Shown: piece after piece, positions 14,560 to 22,105 of the stretch
Layout of the letters: the number at the start of each line of letters is the position of its first letter
How positions within the stretch are numbered: position 1 is the stretch's first letter
From: an uncultured bacterium
GTDB taxonomy: Bacteria; Cyanobacteriota; Vampirovibrionia; Gastranaerophilales; Gastranaerophilaceae
Direction of reading: 5' to 3'
Length of the DNA: 22,105 nt
NCBI GenBank assembly: GCA_900554095.1
Contig: USGC01000011.1
Span: 1-22,105, forward strand
Position numbers and translations under genes: made by a program
The notes under the pieces: generated by a model
Seen by the model: only the letters and a program-made list of their open reading frames with translations
What the model was told of the DNA's origin: nothing
The model's database searches: none

Positions 14560-17144
14560 TTATTTGGATAAATTGCGCTCATACGCGGTGTTAAGACTTG
14601 TTGGATAAACTCCGGTTTAGTTGAATATTTTTTATATTTCTTTGCTTCGCCGGCATATGCCATTACATCAACAGCGCGTTCGTTAGTAGTTTTAGAGAAA
14701 AGACTTGTATGATCTGTTACATATTTTGCAGCTTCGACCTTGTCCCCGGACTGGCCTTCAAACATTATTTTTACAACTTTATAGATAACTTCAGATGACA
14801 TACCGGGAGTTTTTAAAATTTGCTTGCCGTATCCTTGTTTCACAAGGCCTGAAAGCATATGCGGGCAGTATCTACAAATTATTGTTAAAGCTGTTCCCTG
14901 CATTGACTGCGGGAGTTTTGAAAGCATTTTGTACTGTTCTTGTGGTGAAGCTGATACAAATTCTTTTACATATGCAATCTTTAAATCTTTTTCGCTTACA
15001 TCAGGCTTGGAAGCTGCCTTATTTATTGTTGCCAGCCCCTCTGAAATATATTCAGCAGATTTTTGCGAATATTTATTTTCAATAGTATTAATATATTGAG
15101 CGCTTTCTTGAGCAGTATCAGCAACAGCTTTTTCTGAGCATTTATCTAACTGAACAACTGTGGCTTCTATGGCTTTTTCGTTACCGGTTTTATAAACTTC
15201 TCGAATTGCATCGGCCTGAACGCTCTCATCATATTTGTTAATATTTGACGCAGCATGTTCTAAAACTTCGTCGTGTTTTGAGGTTAAAACAACCTTATGA
15301 ATATCAAGTTGATTAGATTTATCGCAGAATTCAATTTGATCAGCGATATTCATCTGAATTCTTTTTGCGTCTTTTTCTGACAAAGTTTCGGTTGCAGACA
15401 TTGTGTTTTTAGCTGCAAAAACCTGGTTGTCTTTATCTAATTTGTGAATAGTTGTGCTGACGCCTTCGATAACTTCAGCTTTGCCTGTACTGTTTGCTTT
15501 TTCTACTTGTGATTTTTGGACTGTTTTATCTGTTTTATCGATGTTCTTTGCAAAAATTACCTGTGTTGACGTGTCGTATTTCTCATCTTTGTTTTCAAAA
15601 ACGGCAGAACCTATTTGTTCTTGCTGTTGAGGTTTGTACTTGTCGAGGTTATCGACGTAACTTTGTGTTACTTTGTCTTTATTTGAGGTTAAGATTATCT
15701 CAACGTTTTTCGCTGCATTTTCTTCGCCGAAAATTTCATTAGCATTTGCCGCAGCAGAAGAGGCAACTTTTTCTGAAATTAACCCTTCTTTTGTAGCTTC
15801 AGCAACTTCTTTTGAGGCTTCCGTCTGGGTCTTAACGTCGCCGGTTTCAGCGGCATGCTGCATTTTTAATGCAGCCATAGCATCATCGCCTTCTCTTATT
15901 CCTGTTATATATTTTATGTCTACACCTTTAAGCTTCATCGCTGCTTTGAACAAAATAAGCTTATCTTCAGTGTCGTAACAATTGAACAATAATTCTTTAA
16001 ATTTTGCAGGGGCTTCTTCCGGTGAAACAGAATCCATTTCAGATTTGAGATAGACGGATGCCGCTTCAATATATTCATCACTGCCGCGTTCTGCGCCTTT
16101 TGCATGAGCCATAAATAACTCATTTTTTTTCATTTTTTCTAATGTTGAAGACTCGTGATCTGATGAACAGTCGCCCCAGACAGTTAAATCACCATCACTA
16201 TACTTTTTAGCTTCCTGATAGCTTTCGTATTTTTGTTTTTCAAAATCAGTTAAGCAGCTTGTGTCGCCGTTGTTTTCTTTAACCTTTGCTTCAAGATATT
16301 CAGAACGAATAGATTCCAATTGGTCAGAAGGCAAAGAATAAAAAGAACCGCTTCTTTCGCTGCCTGATTTCTGCATATAATATTCGTAAGCTTCTTCAGA
16401 TAATTTATTAAAGTTTTCGTGATAATGCCTATGCTCAACAATATGCTCAGCATTTTCTTTAATCTGTTCTGTAAGACTGGCTCTTTCTCCACTCAGCAAA
16501 AAGTCGTTGGTTTCACTGTTGCCTAGAACGAAAGCACCCGCTAATCCAGCTTTATCTTTAACTGTTAATTCATTCCAGTTCTCAATGTTTTCAGCCAATG
16601 CTTTTTCAACTGAATTTTGTGCCCCCAGCTTTTGTTCCGGCGATAATGTTTCCCATTTTTCACCAAGCTGGCTTTTGGTAAAGTTTTCTAAAAAGTATGC
16701 GTACTTTTCTTCATCTGAAAATTTCAGAAAATCATCATAGTAAACGCCGGTTTGCTCGTAATCTATAAAAAATTGTTTATTTGCTTCGCTGTTAAAATCT
16801 ACTTCAACGTTATATTCTTCAGCTTTTATGTTTTCTTTTGCAGAAGGCTTATTTTCTGATGAAGCAAGCGTTTGGTTATTATTTTGAACTGCGGTTTTTG
16901 GTTCAGTTTCTGCCGCGTTCTTTTTGTCCAAAAATTCCTTTATTTCGTTTTGCGTCATTGAATCAGGGTCTATACCCTTTGAACGTAAGTATTTTTTATC
17001 TTCCTCTGATAATAGAACACCGTTTTTAAAATTGATATTAATATTTTCGTTTTTCGTTGTTGTTTTTGATGCAGAAGATGCGCCTGTACCTATATTAGAT
17101 ACAGTTCCACTTTGTGTTTGTGGAATTTTGAAACCATTTGACAT
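14560..17144 (-). CDS. large unknown helical-repeat protein with an apparent frameshift near its C-terminus
   Basis: The family is not recognised. From ATG 17144 (GAGAG eight bases upstream) the frame runs 843 residues to AAA at 14618-14616. Adding one base in that A-run continues the protein as TGVYPTSLNTAYERNLSK and stop TAA at 14562-14560, total 861 residues. Without it the frame runs on through the palindrome and 844 bases antisense to rpsA, giving 1162 residues, which I reject as the true product. Residues 1-115 are low-complexity with the motif NININFKNG (34-42). The middle is charged and helical. Residues about 499-690 carry a degenerate 31-35-residue repeat with cores NLDKYKPQQQ, NIDKTDKTVQ, KLDKDNQ, NINKYDESVQ and QLDKCSEKAV. 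There is no signal peptide or membrane helix. It may be a secreted or scaffold protein; function unknown. Confidence 0.7.
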
Positions 17145-17175
17145 AATTTTACTCTCATTTATACTCTACCCATGT

Positions 17176-17207
17176 AAAAACATGATGAAATCAATGATTT
17201 CACCATG
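17176..17207 (-). terminator. hairpin plus T-run after the 17244-18407 gene
   Basis: A 27-base near-perfect palindrome at 17181-17207: CATG, one base, TGAAATCA, one base, TGATTTCA, one base, CATG. On the minus strand the single mismatch is a G-U pair, and the hairpin is followed by five T's (17180-17176). It ends the upstream unknown gene. Because it lies only 32 bases before the next gene (ATG 17144), it could also be an attenuator for that gene. Confidence 0.55.
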
Positions 17208-17243
17208 TTAACAAAATATTTACATTAGTTTACATGAAATTGG

Positions 17244-18407
17244 TTAATTATACTTTAACATCTGCCACGCACCAGCACCAGCAGGATCTTTGTATTTTTT
17301 TGTATATAGTGTCTGTATTGCATCAGGAGCATCCTTTAGCCTTACATCTGTCGTGAAAATTTCATTTGTAAACGCGTTATTAAACGACTCTTTTTGTGCT
17401 ATTTCAAGCAAGTATCTAATTAAATTTTTATCAATTATACAAGCCTCTTTGCCTGTGCTGGAATTTTTGAGAACAATTGTACCTCTAATATGCTCTTGAG
17501 CAGGTGAAGTATTAACCACTGTGAATTGAATTCCGCTAACTTCTGCATAACGAGATTGATCGTAGTTCTTTTGATCCGCAACAGCAATCTTTTCAAATGT
17601 TTCAGGGTTTCCATCTGTATCTATTTTGTAAACATACATAGGTTCTCCATTACTTTTTTCAATTAAAGATACAACTCTGGTGTCGCCAATCTCATCTGAT
17701 TGTTTAACATATACATTTTGGTATACAGAAGGATTTGAAACACCTTCACGCAGTAAATTGCCTGACGAAGCCATTCTTACGTTTAGCGTAGTTGTAGGTT
17801 GTTTAGATACATTACAGCTATTGAAACGTGAATCCTTTCCACTTACAACTTTTTCAAGAAATGTACAGATTTTCGGATCATCGGTGTAAGTAAGCTTATC
17901 ATCTTTCCATAGATCTATATACTTAACATACGGTATCTCAAAAGATTCACCTTTTTCACCATCATCGCCTACAACCTGGATTTTTACGCGGCCGATAGAT
18001 TTAACTTCACCGTAAGCGAGATGGCCAATACCCATGTCCTCTGTCAAAACAACTCTCTTAATGTCTTTACTATCCTTTTTATCACTATAGTATGTTATAC
18101 GGCGCTCAGAACTAAGTATACCGCCACTTTCTCCTAATTTATCAAAACCTATAGTCTCTTTGTACTTTGGTACTTTATCTTCTTGAACATTTTCAACATA
18201 TATTTCGTTAATATCTGCATTTTCTGAAGCATTAATATTTGCCGTGTTTAAAGGGCTCATTGCAACAAGCGTTGCCAGAGGAATTGCTTTTAGCGATGAT
18301 GTTGTACTTCTTTGATTTGAATTTTCTTGTGTGTCTTTCTTTTTTGCCGCAAAATTAATATTTTTATAGTTATTTGCGCGATAACTTAAGACCGGATTTA
18401 CTAACAT
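17244..18407 (-). CDS. unknown 387-residue protein with NINF motif and N-terminal hydrophobic segment
   Basis: The family is not recognised. I start at ATG 18407 because GGAG lies seven bases upstream; the ATG at 18413 is directly against that site. The N-terminus has the short motif YKNINFAAKKKDT (about 12-24), a serine/threonine-rich linker, then a hydrophobic stretch (about 37-60, LKAIPLATLVAMSPLNTAN) that could be a signal-like or weak membrane segment placed unusually far in. The rest is mixed and probably beta-rich (RRITYYSDKK, GRVKIQVVGDD, DTRVVSLIEKSNGEPMYVYK, GIQFTVVNTS), with two well-separated cysteines in the middle. It has its own strong promoter, a leader of about 110 bases and a terminator, so it is probably transcribed alone. 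An extracellular or periplasmic role is inferred only. Confidence 0.75.
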   Translation of the reverse strand: MLVNPVLSYRANNYKNINFAAKKKDTQENSNQRSTTSSLKAIPLATLVAMSPLNTANINASENADINEIYVENVQEDKVPKYKETIGFDKLGESGGILSSERRITYYSDKKDSKDIKRVVLTEDMGIGHLAYGEVKSIGRVKIQVVGDDGEKGESFEIPYVKYIDLWKDDKLTYTDDPKICTFLEKVVSGKDSRFNSCNVSKQPTTTLNVRMASSGNLLREGVSNPSVYQNVYVKQSDEIGDTRVVSLIEKSNGEPMYVYKIDTDGNPETFEKIAVADQKNYDQSRYAEVSGIQFTVVNTSPAQEHIRGTIVLKNSSTGKEACIIDKNLIRYLLEIAQKESFNNAFTNEIFTTDVRLKDAPDAIQTLYTKKYKDPAGAGAWQMLKYN

Positions 18408-18527
18408 TTTCATACTCCATTTTTATTTTTTATTAACCCCATGTAATTTGTTCATGTTAAATCATTAACAAATTTTTTTTTGCTAGCAGAATTATTAATT
18501 ATAAATCTTAATTCCCTTTATCGTTTG

Positions 18528-18556
18528 ATTATAACAAGGGTTTAAGGGTTTGTAAA
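18528..18556 (-). promoter_or_regulatory. strong sigma-70-type promoter for the 17244-18407 gene
   Basis: On the minus strand TTTACA (18556-18551) and a perfect TATAAT (18533-18528) are 17 bases apart. The start would be near 18521, leaving an AT-rich leader of about 110 bases that contains a TTTGTT/AACAAA inverted repeat and a TTACATGGG segment (18446-18438). The rest of the 250-base divergent gap to the aldolase gene shows no other gene. Confidence 0.6.
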
Positions 18557-18658
18557 ATTGTATATAAGATTTTAATATTTCTTAACACTTGCGTGCGCTT
18601 TATTTTTGTTGTAACTTCATGGTGTATATAAATGTTTACTAAAAGAAGGAGAACTCAC

Positions 18659-19618
18659 ATGAGTGAAAGAAAATTAGTTGGAACAAATGAAATGTTCAAA
18701 AAAGCGCTTGCCGGCGGTTACGCTATTGGTGCTTACAACGTTAACAACATGGAAATACTACAAGGTATTGCAGAAGCTGCTGAAGAAACTCAATCACCAA
18801 TTATTCTTCAAGTTTCAGCAGGCGCAAGAAAATATGCTAACCAAACTTACTTAATTAAACTTGTTGAAGCAGCTCTTGCGACAACTACTGTACCTATTGC
18901 TTTACACTTAGACCACGGTGCTGATTTTGAAATATGTAAAGCTTGTATCGACGGCGGTTTCTCATCAGTAATGATTGACGGCTCAAGATTCCCTTTGGAA
19001 GAAAACATCAAATTAACTAAACAAGTAGTTGATTACGCTCATCCGCGCGGAGTTTCTGTTGAAGCTGAGCTTGGTAAATTAGCAGGCGTTGAAGATGATG
19101 TTAAAGTTCACGCTAAAGATTCAACTTACACAGACCCTGAAGAAGCTGCTAGATTTGTTAAAGAAACAGGCTGCGACTCTTTAGCTGTTGCTATCGGAAC
19201 TTCTCACGGCGCTTACAAATTCAAAGGCGAAGCGAAACTTGACTTTGAAAGACTTGCTGAAATCAAAAAAGCTGTTAATGAAGCTGTTGGATATGACTTC
19301 CCGCTTGTTCTTCACGGTTCATCATCTGTTCCTGCTGAATTCGTTGCTAAATGCAACAAGTTTGGCGGTAACTTGCCTGACGCTCAAGGTGTTCCTGAAG
19401 ATATGCTTAACTACGCTTCTAAACACGGTGTTGCAAAAATCAATATCGACACTGACTTGAGACTTGCAATGACTTCAACTATCAGAGAATTCTTCTGCGA
19501 ACACCCTGAAAAATTCGACCCGCGCGAATACATGGGACCTGGTAGAACTGCCGTTAAAGAAATGGTTAAACATAAAATGGTTGACGTTCTTGGAACAGCA
19601 GGACATGCAAAAGACTAA
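18659..19618 (+). CDS. fbaA: class II fructose-1,6-bisphosphate aldolase
   Basis: Zinc enzyme that splits fructose-1,6-bisphosphate to glyceraldehyde-3-phosphate and dihydroxyacetone phosphate in glycolysis and joins them in gluconeogenesis. The 319-residue sequence has AYNVNNMEIL (25-34), the class II signature HLDHG with D85 and H86, E134/E136 in VEAELG, zinc ligands H183 (GTSHGAYKFKG) and H219 (LHGSSSVP), and INIDTD (261-266) for substrate phosphate binding. Start ATG 18659 is set by a strong AAGGAG at eight bases upstream; the in-frame ATG 18632 lies before that site. Codon use is dominated by a few codons (GCT, GAA, AAA), as expected for high expression. A strong terminator follows. A TATAAA-like box at 18627-18632 may be its promoter element, weakly supported. 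Confidence 0.96.
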   Translation: MSERKLVGTNEMFKKALAGGYAIGAYNVNNMEILQGIAEAAEETQSPIILQVSAGARKYANQTYLIKLVEAALATTTVPIALHLDHGADFEICKACIDGGFSSVMIDGSRFPLEENIKLTKQVVDYAHPRGVSVEAELGKLAGVEDDVKVHAKDSTYTDPEEAARFVKETGCDSLAVAIGTSHGAYKFKGEAKLDFERLAEIKKAVNEAVGYDFPLVLHGSSSVPAEFVAKCNKFGGNLPDAQGVPEDMLNYASKHGVAKINIDTDLRLAMTSTIREFFCEHPEKFDPREYMGPGRTAVKEMVKHKMVDVLGTAGHAKD

Positions 19619-19638
19619 TTCTTTTTTGAACATACAAA

Positions 19639-19670
19639 AAAAAAACCGCTTTTAACAAAGCGGTTTTTTT
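19639..19670. terminator. bidirectional intrinsic terminator
   Basis: Perfect stem CCGCTTT / AAAGCGG with loop TAAC, extended by seven A's on one side and seven T's on the other. The T-run works for the aldolase gene on the plus strand and for the unknown gene ending at 19680 on the minus strand. Confidence 0.95.
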
Positions 19671-19679
19671 ATAAAACGA

Positions 19680-20261
19680 TTACACTTTTTTGCGATGTTC
19701 TAATAACCATTTCACAGTATCAAAATCATTACCTTTAGCAGGATTTATAGCTCTTGCCGTTTTTTCAAGAAGATTTCCCACACAATAGTCAACTAAATCA
19801 GTTTTGGGAAATAATGGTACCAAAGAATGCGCCATATCCGTTCCAACACTGTTATTAAAGGTTTTTCCATTATATTTAAAATTTACCCCTAACTGATTGG
19901 AATCACCTCGTTTTACTCCAAACAGCACAGTTTCTCCGGGCAAATCCTTCGTAATATCTTCAAACCTTTTAGTAGTAATAGCAACCATAGCTTTAGCGTT
20001 GGGAGCCACGCCAAAACACTGATTTTTGTAAGCTCTAACGCCATCCATGCCATAATCTTTGTAAACAGATTTAACTCCTTTTACAAACTTTGACAATCCG
20101 TTAAAAAAACTTACTCTATAACCACCTGCATCGTTAAAAGTTTTAAAGATTGCCTCGTAAGCGTCCGGCTGAATTAAAAGCTTGGAAGTAAAAGCCGGAA
20201 CTTTTCTTGCGGTCTGTTTTTGTGAGTACACCTGATAAGCAGAGTAATTTGTATCTATCAT
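19680..20261 (-). CDS. unknown 193-residue protein with N-terminal PAFTSK motif
   Basis: The family is not recognised. The start is ATG 20261, five bases after AAAGGA; the frame is open to a TTG at 20285 but that has no ribosome site. The N-terminus (YSAYQVYSQKQTARKVPAFT, then SKLL) resembles in position and style the NINF segments of the two neighbouring unknown proteins. The remainder is a compact alpha/beta domain (YEAIFKTFNDAGGYRVSFFN, VAITTKRFEDITKDLPGETV, KYNGKTFNNSVGTDMAHSLV) with two single cysteines; no signal peptide, membrane helix or known catalytic motif. It ends 10 bases before the shared terminator. A perfect TTGACA lies 60 bases upstream. It may belong to a lineage-specific family; function unknown. 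Confidence 0.75.
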   Translation of the reverse strand: MIDTNYSAYQVYSQKQTARKVPAFTSKLLIQPDAYEAIFKTFNDAGGYRVSFFNGLSKFVKGVKSVYKDYGMDGVRAYKNQCFGVAPNAKAMVAITTKRFEDITKDLPGETVLFGVKRGDSNQLGVNFKYNGKTFNNSVGTDMAHSLVPLFPKTDLVDYCVGNLLEKTARAINPAKGNDFDTVKWLLEHRKKV

Positions 20262-20290
20262 ATCAATCCTTTCATAATTTTCCAATAATC

Positions 20291-20321
20291 ATTAAAATTG
20301 TCTAAATATTTTTTTTGTCAA
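20291..20321 (-). promoter_or_regulatory. possible promoter for the 19680-20261 gene
   Basis: A perfect -35 TTGACA on the minus strand (20321-20316) with TTTAAT (20296-20291) 19 bases downstream. The -10 box and spacing are not ideal. The rest of the 174-base gap to ftsZ is AT-rich and contains the ftsZ terminator. Confidence 0.4.
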
Positions 20322-20365
20322 AATAATACAAATATTTACAAAATATAACAATAAATTTTTAAAGA

Positions 20366-20396
20366 CAAAAAATAAAGCGGCCAAATTAACGGCCGC
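20366..20396 (-). terminator. intrinsic terminator of ftsZ
   Basis: GCGGCC and GGCCGC form a six-base GC stem with an eight-base loop (20377-20396). On the minus strand it is followed by TTTATTTTTT. It lies 39 bases after the ftsZ stop. Confidence 0.8.
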
Positions 20397-20435
20397 GTTT
20401 AATACTTCCAACAGTATTATAATTAAGTTAATAAG

Positions 20436-21515
20436 TTATTTTTTTAAAAAGTCAGGAATTTCAATGTTTGTAAAACCTGAACCTGCTTGAGGCATTGAAG
20501 GTCTTCTTGATTGTGCGTTTACAACATTGCTGTTATTAAATGCACCTGAAAAGAAATCTGATGCGCTTAGTTGTTTAACTTCAGTTTTTACATCGGCTGT
20601 TACAGGCTGGTTTTTCAATTCAAAACCAGTTGCGATAACTGTAACCTGAATTTCGCCTTGAATATTTTCGTTAACTGCTGTACCGATAATAACAGTAGCG
20701 TCATCAAGGACTGCATCGTGAATAATGTTAGCCGCATCAGTGATTTCGTGAAGCGTCATGTCAGGGCCGCCAGTGATATTAACGATTACACCAGAAGCAC
20801 CGTTGATTGAAGTTTCAAGAAGTTGAGAGTTAATAGCGATTTCAGCAGCTTTGATAGCTCTGCCTTCGCCTTGGCCGCGGCCGATACCCATAAGTGCGGA
20901 GCCTGAAGCCTGCATAACATTTTTAACATCAGCAAAGTCAACGTTGATTGTACCAGGTACGGTAATGATATCAGAAATACCTTGAACACCGCGGAGCAAG
21001 ACTTCATCGACAATAATGAATGATTCTGTTAATGAAACCTGGCGGTCAACTACTTGAAGTAATTTATCGTTCGGAACAACGATAACGGCATCAACTGCTT
21101 CTCTAAGTTTTTCAAGGCCTTGTACAGCTTGATTTTGGCGTTTTCTGCCTTCCCAAGAGAAAGGTTTTGTTACAACTGCAATTGTTAAAATGCCAAGTTC
21201 TTTTGCAATTTTTGCAACGACAGGAGCAGCGCCTGTACCTGTACCGCCGCCCATTCCGGCTGTGATAAATACCATATCAGCTCCATCTAAAGCTTCTGTA
21301 ATTTCTTGTTGAGCTTCTTCTGCTGCTTTTTCGCCAACTGCCGGATCTCCGCCTGCACCAAGACCTGCTGTTGATTTTGCGCCCAATTGAATTTTGTTTG
21401 GTGTTTGCGCAAATTCCAAAACTTGTAAATCTGTATTCATAAGCCAGAACTCTACACCGGACAAGCCCGCTTTTATCATGCGGTTAACTGCGTTACCGCC
21501 ACCGCCGCCTACACC
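20436..21515 (-). CDS. ftsZ: cell division protein FtsZ, N-terminus lost at contig chimera
   Basis: Tubulin-like GTPase that forms the cytokinetic Z ring. Coding is clear from GVGGGGGNAVNRMIKAGLSG (the first nucleotide loop, usually about 10-60 residues after the start) through the tubulin signature ITAGMGGGTGTGAAPVVAKI, VTKPFSWEGRKR, VPNDKLLQ, GVQGISDIITVPGTINVDFA and VTVIATGF. A variable linker and the conserved C-terminal peptide IPDFLKK (for FtsA/ZipA-type partners) end it. Before GVGGGGG the frame continues open for some 180 residues, but those codons are antisense to a high-GC actinobacterial gene and are not FtsZ. The usual xVIGVGGGG is replaced by GEGVGGGG exactly at the junction, so the true start is absent. 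A terminator follows. Confidence 0.95.
   Translation of the reverse strand, partial: GVGGGGGNAVNRMIKAGLSGVEFWLMNTDLQVLEFAQTPNKIQLGAKSTAGLGAGGDPAVGEKAAEEAQQEITEALDGADMVFITAGMGGGTGTGAAPVVAKIAKELGILTIAVVTKPFSWEGRKRQNQAVQGLEKLREAVDAVIVVPNDKLLQVVDRQVSLTESFIIVDEVLLRGVQGISDIITVPGTINVDFADVKNVMQASGSALMGIGRGQGEGRAIKAAEIAINSQLLETSINGASGVIVNITGGPDMTLHEITDAANIIHDAVLDDATVIIGTAVNENIQGEIQVTVIATGFELKNQPVTADVKTEVKQLSASDFFSGAFNNSNVVNAQSRRPSMPQAGSGFTNIEIPDFLKK
21501..21515. other. chimeric junction between two genomes
   Basis: Within these GC-rich bases the FtsZ reading on the minus strand stops matching its family and a type I fatty acid synthase reading on the plus strand begins. Base composition jumps from about 35-40% GC to roughly 65% GC. 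The repeat of CCGCC/ACC units here could serve as the shared overlap. I read it as an assembly or cloning chimera. Confidence 0.85.
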
Positions 21516-22105
21516 CTCTCCGCCAACCTCGGCTTCGACCACGAAGCGGCCACCGGCGCCGGTCTGCCGACGACCCTGCAGCCCAGCCGCATCGCTCCCG
21601 ATGCGCTGGTCGGCCCGGCCTGGCCGGCGATTTACACGGCGCTCGGCTCCGTGTACGTCAAGGGCTACCCGGTGATTGAAGGCCTGCTCAACGCCGTTCA
21701 CCTCGACCACCTCATCGAACTTGAGGTGAACGAGGAGGACCTGCTTAAGCACACCGGTGAAACCATCACCCTGAAGTCTTGGGCTGAGGATTACTTCGAG
21801 TCCGCCTCCGGCCGCGTGGTCACCATCCACGTGACCCACACCGCTGCCGACGGCACGCTGCTTGCCCGCGAAACCGAGCGTTTCGCGATTCGCGGCCGCG
21901 TCTACTCCGATGCTTTGCCGGCAGACGCCCCCGAGTTCAGCGACGCCGAGCACGAGGAGATCGCGCCCACGCCGCGCCGTCTGCTGCGCCGCGTGAAGGT
22001 CGTCGCCCCACACGACATGACCGCCTTCGCCCGCACTTCCGGCGACTTCAACCCGATCCACACCTCCACTCGTGGCGCTCGCATCTCCGGTTTGGCCGCT
22101 CCGCT
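21507..22105 (+). CDS. fragment of actinobacterial type I fatty acid synthase
   Basis: An open plus-strand frame of about 199 codons without a start or stop, truncated at both ends. It reads YTLSANLGFDHEAATGAGLP, then GPAWPAIYTALGSV, LNAVHLDHLIELEV, and finally a MaoC-like hot-dog segment FARTSGDFNPIHTS with the D...H dehydratase pair (GDFNPIH). This order matches the dehydratase portion of the multidomain FAS I of Bifidobacterium and Corynebacterium relatives. The multifunctional protein makes long-chain fatty acids from acetyl- and malonyl-CoA. Codons are strongly G/C-ended, unlike the rest of the window. The fragment does not belong to the genome to its left. Bifidobacterium is my best guess for the source. 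Confidence 0.8.

Noticed and set aside
21516..22061. Open frame extending FtsZ by about 180 residues upstream
   Set aside because: Glycine/valine/arginine-rich antisense of the high-GC synthase fragment; it has no FtsZ similarity and starts exactly at the junction.
21516..22105. High-GC segment as recent horizontal transfer
   Set aside because: ftsZ and the synthase are both truncated at the same point and no mobile element or attachment site is present, so a chimera is simpler.
1..22105. tRNA, rRNA, CRISPR array, insertion sequence or prophage module
   Set aside because: No cloverleaf, ribosomal RNA core, regular direct repeats with spacers, transposase or integrase was seen on either strand.

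Overview
The window is mostly one low-GC bacterial chromosome segment (about 1-21,515), joined at its right end to about 590 bases of high-GC DNA from a different organism. The low-GC part looks like a diderm with type IV pili: it has a KdsC-like sugar-phosphate phosphatase, PilM/PilN and PilO. It also has the MEP isoprenoid enzyme IspH, de novo NAD synthesis (NadA), a short primary sigma factor and FtsZ. Three neighbouring unknown proteins carry similar short N-terminal motifs (NINF or PAFTSK). My best guess is a gut Vampirovibrionia/Gastranaerophilales ('Melainabacteria') genome, but no marker here proves that. The right-end fragment encodes part of an actinobacterial (probably Bifidobacterium) type I fatty acid synthase, which fits a gut metagenome contig with a chimeric join.

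Layout, left to right. (1) 1-3239, minus strand: a tight cluster of kdsC-like phosphatase, TPR protein and lysC (cut by the window edge). The second and third genes start with TTG inside the end of the preceding gene. (2) 3259-4600: a promoter and an orphan membrane histidine kinase. (3) 4603-5233: a small frameshifted gene divergent from a small Cro/C1-type regulator, with a perfect inverted repeat between them. (4) 5265-7165, plus strand: comF, a coupled unknown gene, and a radical SAM protein. (5) 7155-9499, minus strand: pilO and a fused pilM-pilN gene. (6) 9615-14499, plus strand: nadA-rlmB, rpoD, and ispH-rpsA, a housekeeping block. (7) 14560-18407, minus strand: two large unknown proteins; the first carries an apparent one-base deletion that makes its frame run into the antisense of rpsA. 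(8) 18659-19618: class II fructose-bisphosphate aldolase with a strong bidirectional terminator. (9) 19680-20261, minus strand: a third unknown protein. (10) 20436-21515, minus strand: ftsZ missing its N-terminus at the chimeric junction, then the foreign synthase fragment to the end.

The core genes are ordinary housekeeping. The most interesting biology is the PilM-PilN fusion, the family of NINF/PAFTSK proteins with a shared leader motif, the compact regulator locus with an apparently leaderless mRNA, and the ispH-rpsA one-base overlap. Two separate one-base homopolymer deletions and the chimeric end suggest draft-quality sequence. No tRNA, rRNA, CRISPR array, insertion sequence or phage module was seen.
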